Positions 6,760-16,396 of a stretch of 64,000 nucleotides of DNA are shown here, in pieces. The DNA comes from Opitutaceae bacterium (GTDB lineage Bacteria > Verrucomicrobiota > Verrucomicrobiia > Opitutales > Opitutaceae), in assembly GCA_018402455.1 (NCBI GenBank), contig JAGYIG010000006.1, positions 62,001 to 126,000 on the forward strand. Reading direction: 5' to 3'. Below the pieces are notes generated by a model, which did no database searches, was not told the DNA's origin, and saw only the letters and a program-made list of their open reading frames with translations. Both the position numbers and the translations under genes were made by a program. How positions within the stretch are numbered: the first letter of the stretch is position 1; every line of letters starts with the position of its first letter.

Positions 6760-9108
6760 ATGAGCTCAGCCCACTCCGTTTCCTTCGCGCTGTCTGTGCA
6801 GCCCATCACCTTCCCCTCCAAGTCAATTCCGGCCGAGAAAACCGCGGCGGTGGAACTGGCCCGGCTTACCGGCGCCGCCTGCAAGGCGGGCACCCGCCCC
6901 AAGGCCAAGGGCTTCAATATCGCGCTCGGCTCCCGAGGGTGGTCGGCCGACGCGACCCGGGCCGCGCAGGCCGCCAACGCGGAACACTGGATGTGGCTGC
7001 GACTGACGGAAGACGGAGCCGGCGAAATCATTGCCAGTGAGGGCTCCGGGCTCTTCGCGGCCGCCCGGCTGCTGGTCCATCGCCTCTCTACCACCGCCCA
7101 GGAAAAACTGGCGTCAGGCATCCTGATTCAGCGCAGCTTCGCCATGAACCGCCCCATCTGGGACGGTTCCTTTGCCCAATACTGGCGCACCAACCGCAAG
7201 TTCTCGCCGGAGCACTACGCCGCCACCCTGGCCGAGTCCGGCTTCACCCACATCGAGGTCAACAGCCTGCAGGCCAGCTTCCCCTATGAGGACTCCGTGC
7301 CCGGGGAATACTACTCGCAGTTCTACAACTACTGCCCCGGCTTCAACCATTTCATCGACACGCCGCTGACCCGGGGGATCTGGCCGGCCCACTACCTTGA
7401 TGCCAACCTCGAGCGCCTCAAAAACCTCGCCGCCCTCGGCCGAAAATTTGGCCTCAAACCCAGCGTTTGCCTCTACGAACCCCGCAGCCTGCCGGAGCGC
7501 TTTTTTCAACGCTATCCCAACCTCCGCGGGGCCCGCATCGACCATCCGTTTCGCTCCCGCCTGCCCCGCTACACCCTGGCGCAGGACCACCCGGTCACGA
7601 AGCACCACTTCCGCCTCGCCACCCTCGCGCTGATGAAGGCGGTGCCGGATCTCGACGCCATGTCGATCTGGACCAACGACAGCGGCGGCGGCTTCGAGCA
7701 CTCCGCTTCGCTCTACATCGGCCGCAACGGCGGCCCCTACATGATCCGCGAGTGGCGCAGTCACGACAAGATCGCCGAGGCCGCCGGCAAGAGCATGGGC
7801 GCCTTCCTGCGCAACCTGCGCGAGGCCGCCGCCACCGTGAATCCCGACTTCAAGCTCAGCCTGCGCATCGAGCCGTTCAAGGTGGAGCACGACCACCTCA
7901 AGTCCGAGCTCGGCCGCGGCATCCATTGGGAGGGACCCTCCCTGCTCGCCCGCGGTTACGAGCTCCCGTATTCACACCCCAAATACAAAGACCAGCTGGG
8001 CGTGGCCGGTGGCATGTTCCATTGCCAAATGGACGAGCGCGAGAAACCCGAGCTGGCCCGGGAACGGGCTCAAGGCATCGAGCCCATCCTCACCTACGCG
8101 GCGGGGCCGGTCTGGAATCAGGAGCCGTTGATCGGCATTCCGTGGCCACGGATGATTCACGCCCGTCTGACCCAGTTGCAGGAGATCGGCACGAATCTGA
8201 TCAGCGCCATGGGCGGCCTGGCCAACACCGCCGCCGCTCCCTACTGGCCCAACCCGATCGCCATCCGCGCCGCCCAGTTCACGCCGGAAATTCCCATCGA
8301 CGAGGTGTTGGCCGACGAGGCCGTCCGCTTGGTCGGCCCCCGCCATGGCCCGGCCGTGGCGAAGGCGTGGGAGCTGTTTGAGGACGCCGTCACCCACCAG
8401 CCGATCGTGCCGCTGTTCTGCGGTTTCGGCTGGTGCTGGCAACGCACCTGGGACCGCCCCATCGTGCCCGACATCGAGGCCATTCCCGCCGCCGATCGCC
8501 ACTACTACGAGCGCCACGGCTGCTTTCAGCACAACAACCCCGGGGTCAATGACCTCGGCAAGGACGTATTGTTTGAACTCATCACCCGCGAGGCCGCCGA
8601 CCAGATGGTGCCGCGCTTCGACCGCAAGCTGTTGCCCCGGATCGCCAAGGCCGAAAAACACGTCGCCCGGGCCCTCACGCAGGCCAAGGGCGATGCGCAG
8701 GCCACGGCGGTTCTGGCTGATCTGCGCGATCGCCTGCGCGCCTACCGCCACTGGGCCACGACCCTGCGCACCGTCGTCGCCTGGTGTTCGGGAGTCTACG
8801 GCTACCTCGCCAGCAAAACCGCCCGACAAAAGCAGCGGCACGAGCAATTCCTCCAGCACGCGATCGATATCGAATTGGAGAACGCGCGGGGATTCCTCGA
8901 CCACTTCGAAAACTCACCCACCGAGTTCATGGTGGTTTCCGCCACCGGCGAGAACACGTTTATCTATGGGGAAAATCTCGGCGACCATGTGCGCAACAAG
9001 ATCCGCCTGATGGAAAAATATCGCCATCGGAAGCCCTGTATCGACCAACACATCCTCTGGCGCCCGGCCGAAGGCCAACCCTGGCCCGAGGGTTTCCCCA
9101 CCAAGTGA
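6760..9108 (+). CDS. Glycoside-hydrolase-like protein (GH20/GH67-type N-terminal domain plus TIM barrel), specificity unknown
   Basis: 782 residues, no obvious signal peptide, so probably cytoplasmic. Residues 10-125 look like the alpha/beta domain that precedes the barrel in GH20 and GH67 enzymes (end of domain 'GLFAAARLLVHRLS'). A barrel-like region follows with 'RSFAMNRPIWDGSFAQYW', 'GFTHIEVNSL', 'LGRKFGLKPSVCLYEPRSL', 'DLDAMSIWTNDSGGGFEHS' and 'IHARLTQLQEIGTNLISAM'. An Asp in the WTNDSGGG motif and acidic residues in 'LSLRIEPF' could be catalytic, but I cannot prove it. The C-terminal 200 residues are helical. The nearby secreted xylanase suggests plant or algal polysaccharide breakdown. 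Naming a GH family would need a profile search. Confidence 0.6.
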   Translation: MSSAHSVSFALSVQPITFPSKSIPAEKTAAVELARLTGAACKAGTRPKAKGFNIALGSRGWSADATRAAQAANAEHWMWLRLTEDGAGEIIASEGSGLFAAARLLVHRLSTTAQEKLASGILIQRSFAMNRPIWDGSFAQYWRTNRKFSPEHYAATLAESGFTHIEVNSLQASFPYEDSVPGEYYSQFYNYCPGFNHFIDTPLTRGIWPAHYLDANLERLKNLAALGRKFGLKPSVCLYEPRSLPERFFQRYPNLRGARIDHPFRSRLPRYTLAQDHPVTKHHFRLATLALMKAVPDLDAMSIWTNDSGGGFEHSASLYIGRNGGPYMIREWRSHDKIAEAAGKSMGAFLRNLREAAATVNPDFKLSLRIEPFKVEHDHLKSELGRGIHWEGPSLLARGYELPYSHPKYKDQLGVAGGMFHCQMDEREKPELARERAQGIEPILTYAAGPVWNQEPLIGIPWPRMIHARLTQLQEIGTNLISAMGGLANTAAAPYWPNPIAIRAAQFTPEIPIDEVLADEAVRLVGPRHGPAVAKAWELFEDAVTHQPIVPLFCGFGWCWQRTWDRPIVPDIEAIPAADRHYYERHGCFQHNNPGVNDLGKDVLFELITREAADQMVPRFDRKLLPRIAKAEKHVARALTQAKGDAQATAVLADLRDRLRAYRHWATTLRTVVAWCSGVYGYLASKTARQKQRHEQFLQHAIDIELENARGFLDHFENSPTEFMVVSATGENTFIYGENLGDHVRNKIRLMEKYRHRKPCIDQHILWRPAEGQPWPEGFPTK

Positions 9109-9338
9109 GGCGGCACCCGTCCAGTGCGACCTGAGGGCAACGTTTGCCCGCCGGGCGGGGCCAGGGATCCCGGCATCAGCCGCACCACCGCTGCTCGGCA
9201 CGCCGTAGGGGGCTTCGCTTGACGAAGCCTGTTCCACCCTGTCCGGCCACTCCCGCGGCGGGCGGCGTCAAGCGCCGCCCCTACCCACGCCACTCCACCC
9301 AGTCGGCGCTGGCCGCGGGTGACCCAGGCGCCGCCCCG
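9109..9338. repeat. Convergent intergenic region with two hairpins
   Basis: Two palindromes lie between the convergent genes. One is at 9211-9229 (arms GGCTTCG and CGAAGCC around CTTGA). The other is at 9260-9280 (arms GGGCGGCG and CGCCGCCC around TCAAG), the reverse complement of the type at 3228-3248. 'GTAGGG' and 'CCCTAC'-like words flank them. Confidence 0.75.
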
Positions 9339-10811
9339 TCACCCGGTTGAGCGCATCGACTGCTCCAACTCGGTGCCGTGGCGGACCACCTCGGTGAGGA
9401 ACAGATCCAGGTCGGCCAGGGTGGTGCGGTGGTTGTTGATCGCAACCCGCAGCGCATGGTGGCCCCGCACCGTGGTGTCCGAAGGCATCGCCGTGCCGGC
9501 CTCTTGGATACGGAGCATGATTTCGGTGTTGAGGGCTTTGGTCGTCGCCTCGTCCGCTCCCGCCACCTCATAGCGAAAGCAGACGATGTTGATCGAGGTG
9601 GGCGCCATCAGTTTCAGCCGGGGATGCTTCGCGATCTGCGCGGTCAGGTAGCGGCCTTGCTCGATGTTTTGATCGATCAAGCGGCCGAATTTTTCGACGC
9701 CCTGTTCCTTGAGGGACATCCAGATTTTGAGTGCCTTGAACCCCCGCGAGAGTTCGAAACTGTAGTCGGACAGAAACTCACCGGCGGCCAGCCCGCGGGG
9801 CTTTTCCTCCAGATACTCCCCATGGAGGGCGAGGGTATTGCGGTGGAGTTCGGCATTCCGCACCAACGCGCACCCGGCTTCAAAGGGCGTGTGCATCCAC
9901 TTGTGGGGATCGAGCGCCACCGAATCGGCCTGCTCCAGTCCATCGACCAGGTGGCGATGGCCGGGGGCGATTTTGATCAGCGCTCCGATGCAGCCGTCGA
10001 TGTGAAACCAAAGGCCCTCGCGGCGGCAGAGGGCGCCAATGGCTTTGAGGTCATCGATGGCCCCGGTGTTGGTCGTGCCGGCGGCCGCGATCACCGCCAC
10101 GGGTTGCCGCCCGGCGGCCCGATCCTCGGCGATGGCCGCCGCCAAGGCGTTGAGGTCCATGCGAAACGCCTCGTCACTGGCGACCAGGCGGAGCGACCGG
10201 CTGCCCAATCCCAGAATCTCCAGCGCTTTCTGATGGGCGGTGTGCGCCTGATCCGAGGTGTAGAACCGCAGGCCGCGAGGCAGGGCCGTGATGCCCTCGG
10301 TCCGCACATCCACCCCGGCGAGGGCATTACGGGCGACCGTCAACCCCACCATGTTGGCCATCGAACCCCCGGAAGTCAGGGTGCCGCTGGCCGTGGCCGG
10401 AAACCCCATCATCTCCGTCAGCCAGGCCACCACCTGGCGATCGGTGGCCGCCGCGGCCGTGTCGCCGCCCCCGAGATTGGATCCGTCGATGGCCGCCAGA
10501 AAATCGCCCAACGCTCCGGTGAAATTTCCCGCCCCCATATACCACCCCCAGAACCGCGGGTGGATGTTGCCCATGGCATAGGGCTGCAGGTTTCGCTGCA
10601 TCTCCGCATAGACCCGCTCCAAGGGCATGGGCCCCATCGGCAAGGGTGCGTGATAGCTCGCGCGGACGTCCTCCGGCATCGACTGCCACACCGGTCGATC
10701 CCGCACCGTGCGCAGGTGGGTGATGGCATCATCGACCATCCGATGAGCCAAAGCCCGGGTGGCGGCCCAATCCTGAGGATCGAGACTTTCCGTCGAATCT
10801 CCATTCGTCAT
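9339..10811 (-). CDS. Group II pyridoxal-phosphate-dependent decarboxylase (aromatic amino acid / DDC-like)
   Basis: 490 residues, a normal length for the DDC/GAD group II family. 'MGNIHPRFWGWYMGAGNF' matches the N-terminal substrate region. 'GTLTSGGSMANMVGL' is the PLP phosphate loop, 'FHIDGCIGAL' carries the PLP-binding Asp, and 'VALDPHKWMHTPFEAG' holds the Lys that forms the Schiff base. The family removes CO2 from aromatic amino acids, glutamate or diaminobutyrate; substrate cannot be told from sequence alone. It is divergent from the xylanase gene with 139 bases between starts, and its 3' end faces the glycoside-hydrolase-like gene. Confidence 0.85.
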   Translation of the reverse strand: MTNGDSTESLDPQDWAATRALAHRMVDDAITHLRTVRDRPVWQSMPEDVRASYHAPLPMGPMPLERVYAEMQRNLQPYAMGNIHPRFWGWYMGAGNFTGALGDFLAAIDGSNLGGGDTAAAATDRQVVAWLTEMMGFPATASGTLTSGGSMANMVGLTVARNALAGVDVRTEGITALPRGLRFYTSDQAHTAHQKALEILGLGSRSLRLVASDEAFRMDLNALAAAIAEDRAAGRQPVAVIAAAGTTNTGAIDDLKAIGALCRREGLWFHIDGCIGALIKIAPGHRHLVDGLEQADSVALDPHKWMHTPFEAGCALVRNAELHRNTLALHGEYLEEKPRGLAAGEFLSDYSFELSRGFKALKIWMSLKEQGVEKFGRLIDQNIEQGRYLTAQIAKHPRLKLMAPTSINIVCFRYEVAGADEATTKALNTEIMLRIQEAGTAMPSDTTVRGHHALRVAINNHRTTLADLDLFLTEVVRHGTELEQSMRSTG

Positions 10812-10950
10812 GCGTTCGAGATGATCTCATCCCCACCCCGAGGCGAGCGCGGAACGTGCGAAACAACGCGCGATGCCCGGGCGGCCGAGGGCGCCAGGGA
10901 CTATAGATAGAGCGATCGCACGATTCCCCGGTTGCTGACGCTGCGCTGGC

Positions 10951-12105
10951 ATGGACACTCATACTCCCATGAAAAACCTCCCCAAATTGGTGCTCACGTT
11001 CTGCGTGGGTGCTGCCGTTTCCCTGCCTGCTGCCACGACTCTCAAGACGGCGTTCGCCCACGCTTTCAAAGTCGGCACGGCCACCAACGCCCAAATCGAC
11101 GCGTGGCAAGACCTCGATACGCAGCGCATCGTGATCGAGCAGTTCAATACGATCACGGCCGAAAATGAACTCAAGGCCGGCCCCCTGTGCCCGGCACCCG
11201 GCGTTTACGATTTTACCGCCGCGGATCAGTTCGTCTCCTTCGGCGAGTCTCACGACATGTTCATGGTCGGTCACACCCTGGTCTGGCACAACCAGACGCC
11301 GGCGTGGTTTTTCACCGACGAGACCGGGGAGCCCAACTCGCCCGCGGCGCAGCTCGAAGTCATGCGAGCCCACATTGCCAAAGTGGCCGGACGCTATGCC
11401 GGGCGGCTTCACGCTTGGGATGTCGTCAATGAAGTGATCGCCGACGATGGCTCCTATCGGCCCACCACCTGGGTGGAAGGTGTGGGGGGCGGTGATGAAC
11501 TCGTGAAGCATGCCTTCAAGTATGCTGAAAAATACGCGCCGGACACGGAGTTGTATTACAATGACTTCAACGCGTGGCGGCCGGAAAAACGGGATGGCAT
11601 CGTGCGGATGGTCCAGATGCTGCAGCGCGAGGGCATTCGCATCGACGGGGTGGGAATCCAAGGTCACTGGGGCCTCAATTTTCCCAAAAACGAATACATC
11701 ACGGCGGCGATCGACGCCTTTGCCGCGTTGGGGATCAAAGTCATGATCACCGAGCTGGACCTCGATGTGCTGCCCTTGACCAAGGAGGGCCAGATTATTG
11801 GTCAGGGCATGATGCATCCCCAGTTCCAGCTCGAAGAGTTCGAGACCTACCTCGATCCCTACCAAGCGGGTTTGCCGCCCGATGTTGAAGCCCAATTCAC
11901 CGAACGTTATGTGGAGTTGTTCCGCATCTTCTACGACCGTCGTGACAAGATCGACCGCGTCACGCTCTGGGGGGTGCACGACGGCGGCTCGTGGAAAAAC
12001 GGCTACCCCATCCCGGACCGCACCAATTACCCGCTGCTCTGGGACCGAGCCAAACAACCCAAACCGGCGGTGCCGGAAATCCTCAAGATTCCCACCGAAG
12101 GCTGA
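10951..12105 (+). CDS. Secreted endo-1,4-beta-xylanase, GH10
   Basis: A GH10 enzyme that cleaves beta-1,4-xylan with retention. A signal peptide is visible at about residues 7-28 ('LVLTFCVGAAVSLPAA'), so it is exported. The acid/base Glu is E161 in 'AWDVVNEVIAD' and the nucleophile is E269 in 'MITELDLDV'; 'HTLVWHNQTPAWFF' and 'GIQGHWGL' are the other barrel motifs. The region after the first xylan motif ends in 'VTLWGVHDGGSW', the typical C-terminal strand. No carbohydrate-binding module follows. A second in-frame ATG at 10969 starts exactly at the signal peptide and may be the true start. A TATAGA-like box lies near 10902. Confidence 0.95.
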   Translation: MDTHTPMKNLPKLVLTFCVGAAVSLPAATTLKTAFAHAFKVGTATNAQIDAWQDLDTQRIVIEQFNTITAENELKAGPLCPAPGVYDFTAADQFVSFGESHDMFMVGHTLVWHNQTPAWFFTDETGEPNSPAAQLEVMRAHIAKVAGRYAGRLHAWDVVNEVIADDGSYRPTTWVEGVGGGDELVKHAFKYAEKYAPDTELYYNDFNAWRPEKRDGIVRMVQMLQREGIRIDGVGIQGHWGLNFPKNEYITAAIDAFAALGIKVMITELDLDVLPLTKEGQIIGQGMMHPQFQLEEFETYLDPYQAGLPPDVEAQFTERYVELFRIFYDRRDKIDRVTLWGVHDGGSWKNGYPIPDRTNYPLLWDRAKQPKPAVPEILKIPTEG

Positions 12106-12277
12106 GCCAAACCACCGGCTGCGGAAGTCCGGCCGCTCCCACCATGGTAGGTCGGTTTCGCTGAAACTGCCGCTTCAGGCTGGCGGCAATACCGGCCACC
12201 CACCTGCCGCCGCTACACCACTCCGCGGCGGATTCTGCCCTTCAGCTTTTCAGTCCTTCAGTCCTTCAGCCTTTCAT
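12106..12277. repeat. Convergent intergenic region with a hairpin and a CCTTCAGT tandem
   Basis: A stem-loop element at about 12148-12180 has GTTTC and GAAAC arms and the words 'GTAGGTCGG' and 'GCTTCAGGC' found in other elements here. At 12242-12275 there is a short tandem of CCTTCAGT/TTTCAG units, of the kind also seen at 58530-58568. No gene is visible. Confidence 0.65.
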
Positions 12278-13381
12278 TCATTCCTCCCCTTCGGTCAGGT
12301 CCACTGTGCGGCCTTCGCGGAAGGATTGATCGGCGGCGAGCACGATCCGGAGGCTGTCCACGGCGCTGCGGAGGTGATCGGTAAGGTCGGCGTTGCCGTG
12401 GATCGCCGCGAGAAACAGGGCCTGTTCGCGGCGACAGAGTTCGTCGTGATCGGGTTCGTCGGTGATTTCGATCAACTCGTCGGCGCGGGCAAAGGTGCCG
12501 TCGGCTTTGAGCTCCCCATGGTGCAGGCGCAGGGACTCGGTTTGGGTGTGGGCATTCACGTCGGCGGACCGGCCCGCGCCCGACGACTGGGTGGCCACAA
12601 TCGAGAGGCTGCCTTTGGGGCCCACCACGTCTTTCACGAAGAAGGCGGTCTCGCTCATCATCGGCCCCCACCCCGCTTCATACCAGCCCACCGATCCGTC
12701 AGCGAAGGTCACCTGCAGGTGGCCGTAGTTGATCGCGCCGGCGGGCAACTCAGCCGTGAGGCGCGCGCCGATGCCGTTGACCCGAATCGGGCGGGAACCA
12801 GTCATGCGGCACATCACGTCCACGTAGTGCACCCCACAGTCCACCACGGGGGAGATCGTGCTCACAAGGTTGCGGTGGGTCTGCCAGGCATCGCCCGAGC
12901 TTTGCTGGTTCAAGTTCATGCGCATGACCAAGGGCCGCCCCAGGTCACTCGCCATGCTGGTGAAGCGTTTCCACGCCGGGTGCACCTGCAGGATGTAGCC
13001 GACCATGACCTTGCGGCCCACTGCGGCCGCGCGGAGCACCACCGCCTCCGCATCCGCCACCGTGGTGGCGAGCGGTTTTTCCAAAAACACGTGGGCACCC
13101 GCATCCAGCGCGGCCAGGGCATAGGCGGCGTGGGTTTCGGGATAGGTGCTCAGGCAGACCACGTCGGGCCGGGTCTCCGCCAGGGCCGCCGCATAGTCGC
13201 CAAATTCCGGATACCCACCGCCGAGACGGGCATTGAGTTTCCCGCGGGAGGCGGCGCCCCGGGACACCAGGCCGACGATGGCAAAATCCGCGGACAGATG
13301 GTGGTAGGCCAGCGCATGGGAGGCGCCCATGTGGCCACAGCCCACCACCAGGGTGCGCAAACGATTGGAGGGAGTAGGCAT
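12278..13381 (-). CDS. Gfo/Idh/MocA family oxidoreductase
   Basis: A soluble NAD(P)-dependent sugar or cyclitol oxidoreductase family member, 367 residues. The Rossmann motif 'LRTLVVGCGHMGASHALAY' is at the N-terminus, followed by 'PDVVCLSTYPETHAAYAL' and the Lys of 'GAHVFLEKPLATT', the family hallmark. The C-terminal half has the 'VDCGVHYVDVM' His region. I chose ATG 13381 because it sits directly before the Rossmann fold; an upstream in-frame Met at 13513 would add 44 residues of unlikely composition. Substrate is unknown. Two more family members lie in the window. Confidence 0.85.
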   Translation of the reverse strand: MPTPSNRLRTLVVGCGHMGASHALAYHHLSADFAIVGLVSRGAASRGKLNARLGGGYPEFGDYAAALAETRPDVVCLSTYPETHAAYALAALDAGAHVFLEKPLATTVADAEAVVLRAAAVGRKVMVGYILQVHPAWKRFTSMASDLGRPLVMRMNLNQQSSGDAWQTHRNLVSTISPVVDCGVHYVDVMCRMTGSRPIRVNGIGARLTAELPAGAINYGHLQVTFADGSVGWYEAGWGPMMSETAFFVKDVVGPKGSLSIVATQSSGAGRSADVNAHTQTESLRLHHGELKADGTFARADELIEITDEPDHDELCRREQALFLAAIHGNADLTDHLRSAVDSLRIVLAADQSFREGRTVDLTEGEE

Positions 13382-13580
13382 GATGGGAACGGGAGTTTGA
13401 GGCGATAGACTGGGTGATTCGCCAGGGTTGTCGGAAGCGCCGGGAAAATCGTGCGGGAATGGGGTCACGTCGAAAAACGTAATTCCGTCCCGCGCCTGCG
13501 GGACTGCATTCACGTTTTAACGACATGACCCCATAGGCAATCGATCATCTGAACGACCTGCAAAGCTGATCGCTCGGGGG

Positions 13581-14945
13581 CTATCCCAGTCCCTCTACCG
13601 CCCAGCCCTCGCGCGGTTGATTGCGCAGGTAGTTGTTGGCCGTGGGTTCATTGGTAAACTGCAAGCCCGCCGCATCCCAGGCCAAGGTCTGGTGCGGATA
13701 CCGCACCGCCACGCAGCCCAGCAGCACGGCTTCCGTCAGCGGTCCGGCGTAATCGAAGGGGGTCGAAACCTCGTCTTCGCCGAGGCAGGCGTCGACCCAC
13801 TGAATCCAGTGGTGGTTGGATTTGATCCGCGGTCGCGGGTAATCCCTGAACTTCGCGCGGGGGAAAATCGTGGCCGGCTTGTAGTGCGGCAGGAGGAGCG
13901 TGCCTTCGGTGCCGATGATGACCGAGCCCTGATCAGGAATGGGTGGCGGAGGCCGCTCCCCCGCCGGGGGATTCTCCTCGGTCACGTGCGCCAGCACTTC
14001 GGCCGGCGGCTTCTGGTCGCCGTCATACCAGACAAACTCGATGCCGCCTTCCACCGTGTAATCGGTCGAAGGGAATTGGTAATGAATCTTGGCATCGGTG
14101 GCCCAGTTCCATTCGTCCGGTGCCGGCCCTTCGGAACGCACGGAGAGGGGCGCCTTCAAGTCCAGGGCCTTGTAGACCGGATCAAAAATATGGCAGCCCA
14201 TGTCGCCGAACGTGCCGGTGCCGAAGTCGAGCCGCTTCCGCCACTGGCCGGGATGAAAGTATTGGTCGCCGATGAACGGGCGGTCGGCCGCGACGCCCAA
14301 CCAACCGTCCCAATCGAAGTGGTCCGGGACAACAAAATCGCCCTCCGGCGGTGCACCCGCATCGCCCCATTTTTTGTCACTCCAGAGGTGCACTTCCTTG
14401 ACCCGGCCCAGCACCCCGCTGCGCACGAGCGAGACGGCTTCCAGGTAAACCGCCTCGGAGTGGATCTGAATGCCCATCTGGGTCACGAGCCCATGGGCTC
14501 GCGCGTAGGTGGTGAGTTGGCGGACATCGTGGATGTCATGCGCCAAGGGCTTTTGGCAGTAGACGTGTTTGCCGAGTTGCATCGCCGCCATCGCCATGGG
14601 CGCGTGCATGTGGTCGGGGGTGGAGACGTTGACCGAATCCAGATTGTCCGCCTCCCGGGCCAACAGCTCCCGCCAGTCCTGATAGACCCGCACGCCGGGA
14701 TATTTTTGGACCACATCGAGGGTGCGAGTCAGGTCCACATCGGCGACTGCCACCAAGTCAACCTTGCCCGATCCACAGATCATATCGATGTCCAGACCGG
14801 CCATGCCCCCCGTGCCGAAACTGGCGTGACGCAGCCGGGGACCGGGGGCGGCGGCGGCGAGGTTGCGGGTGAGCAGCGGAGCCGCCAGCCCGGCGGTGCC
14901 GAGGGCTTGGAGAAAGGAACGACGCTTGAGACGGGCAGGATTCAT
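13581..14945 (-). CDS. Gfo/Idh/MocA family oxidoreductase with Tat signal
   Basis: 454 residues with a twin-arginine signal 'LKRRSFLQALGTAGLAAPLL', so it is exported folded to the periplasm, probably with its nicotinamide cofactor bound. The Rossmann part reads 'SFGTGGMAGLDIDMI' and 'KVDLVAVADVD'. The hallmark is 'GKHVYCQKPLAHDIHDV'. The C-terminal half has 'FGDMGCHIFDPVYKALDL' and tryptophan-rich segments. This exported subfamily is abundant in Planctomycetota and Verrucomicrobiota. The next gene downstream on this strand is 67 bases away and belongs to the same family; the DUF1080 gene lies 22 bases upstream, suggesting one transcript. Confidence 0.88.
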   Translation of the reverse strand: MNPARLKRRSFLQALGTAGLAAPLLTRNLAAAAPGPRLRHASFGTGGMAGLDIDMICGSGKVDLVAVADVDLTRTLDVVQKYPGVRVYQDWRELLAREADNLDSVNVSTPDHMHAPMAMAAMQLGKHVYCQKPLAHDIHDVRQLTTYARAHGLVTQMGIQIHSEAVYLEAVSLVRSGVLGRVKEVHLWSDKKWGDAGAPPEGDFVVPDHFDWDGWLGVAADRPFIGDQYFHPGQWRKRLDFGTGTFGDMGCHIFDPVYKALDLKAPLSVRSEGPAPDEWNWATDAKIHYQFPSTDYTVEGGIEFVWYDGDQKPPAEVLAHVTEENPPAGERPPPPIPDQGSVIIGTEGTLLLPHYKPATIFPRAKFRDYPRPRIKSNHHWIQWVDACLGEDEVSTPFDYAGPLTEAVLLGCVAVRYPHQTLAWDAAGLQFTNEPTANNYLRNQPREGWAVEGLG

Positions 14946-14967
14946 GGAGGGAAAAACGGTGGTTGGA

Positions 14968-16304
14968 TCAGGGCAGGCGTTTGACCGCGAGACTACGAAA
15001 CGCCACCGGGCTCCGGTGGCCGGCCAATCCGAGGTGGCCCGCGGTGAGGTCTTTGCCGGGATGCGGTTTGTCCTGATAGGCGTCCGTCACCGCGGCCAGG
15101 TCTGTATCCAATATTATATTACCATTCAGCTCCACGCGGAGGGTGGAGCCCTGCACGGTTACCTCCTGGAAATTCCACTCGCCCACGGCGCGCAGGTAGC
15201 CCCGGAAAGCCGGCACCAGGCCATACGCCGAGCCATGATATTGCCGGGAATCCAACGCCTGAAATTTGGGGCCGGTGTTATCGAGCACCTGGATCTCGGT
15301 CATGCCGTCGTAAGCCGGGTTCCCGTGACCGGGGTAACGGATGGCCAACCCATTGTTGCCGCCGGTGGGCAGCTTGAATTCCACCCGCAGCACGAAGTCC
15401 GCGTAGGTTTCGCGGGTGAACAGGGTGCCGCCGGCGCTGGCCCGCCCCACGATGGCCCCGTCGACCACGTCATAACCCTCCAGCGCGCCCTGCCAGCCAC
15501 TGAGGTTGCGCCCGTTGAAGAGGGGCTCGAAGTCCTCCGGCGCCCGTTCCCGGAGGCGGCGGTTGGCTTCGGCCGGTTCGATTTCCCGCACAAAAACGTT
15601 CCGCCAACGGATTTCGCCGCCGTGGGTCTGCAGCTGGATGGGTCCACGCGCCGGCAGGGGAATCCGGCGGGCGGGGTCGAAGTAATTTTCCAGCACCGCT
15701 CCGTCCACCACCAACTCGTGATTCAGCCAGACCCAGGTGCGGGCCCCCACTTGGACGATGCGAAAGGCGTTCCATTCGCCGAACGCGCGGTCGGCGTGAA
15801 CCAGCGGGTCCTTGCCCGGCTGCCCGGGGGTATTGTTCCACAATCCCCCCGATCCCCGGTCCGCGCCCCGGTCCCATTTTCCGCCGGCGGCCGTGGTGTC
15901 CCAGATCTGCACCTGCGGACAGCCTTTGAGATAGATCCCACTGTCCGCGCCCGCGACGGTCCGGTATTCGAGTCGCAATTCGTAATCGCCAAAGTGGGCT
16001 TCGGTCGTGAGGTAGAGCCCCTCCCCGGCGTTGACCAAAACGCCGTCTTCGACGGTCCAGTGGCGGTGGATATCCGCCTGACTGGCCGCCTTCTTTTCCG
16101 CCAGGGCTTCCGGGGCAAGTGCCTGCCATTCCCGGGGATTTTCGGTGGCGGCGCCCACCATCCCGCGAGGTTCTCCCCGTTGAACAGGGCCCGAAATCCC
16201 ACCGGGGGCGCATTGAGGGGCTCGGCAACCGCAGCGCCGATTCCGGTGAGGGCGGCGAGGACCGTGGTGCTGCCCAGGACGCGAAAAAAAGAGGGAATGA
16301 CCAT
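14968..16304 (-). pseudogene. Secreted two-domain DUF1080 (3-keto-disaccharide hydrolase-like) protein, frameshifted near its N-terminus
   Basis: The N-terminus is in one frame from ATG 16304: a signal peptide ('VLGSTTVLAALTGIGAAVAE') and the first DUF1080 strand 'FRALFNGENLAGWW'. The rest, from 'GAATENPREWQALAPEAL' to the stop at 14968, is in another frame. Restoring one G in the GGG run at about 16154-16156 joins them into a normal 'GWWGAATENPREW' sequence. Two DUF1080 domains follow, each with 'LFNGxNLxGW' and 'GDYELRLEY' or 'ADFVLRVEF' type strands and 'SGIYLKG' or 'NGLAIRY'. The family is concanavalin-like and may act on 3-keto-glycosides. The single-base loss in a homopolymer could be a real mutation or a sequencing error. 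Confidence 0.75.
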
Positions 16305-16396
16305 GGCGCAGGGGATTAAAACGCTTAACCGAACCCCGGAGCTTGTCGGCGGATGAAGTCCGCGGCCAGCCCCGTTTCATTCCGGCCGACCGGGAA

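Noticed and set aside
12242-12275. CCTTCAGT tandem as a protein-coding or regulatory element
   Set aside because: It is short, imperfect and present in other gaps. I noted it as repeat text only.
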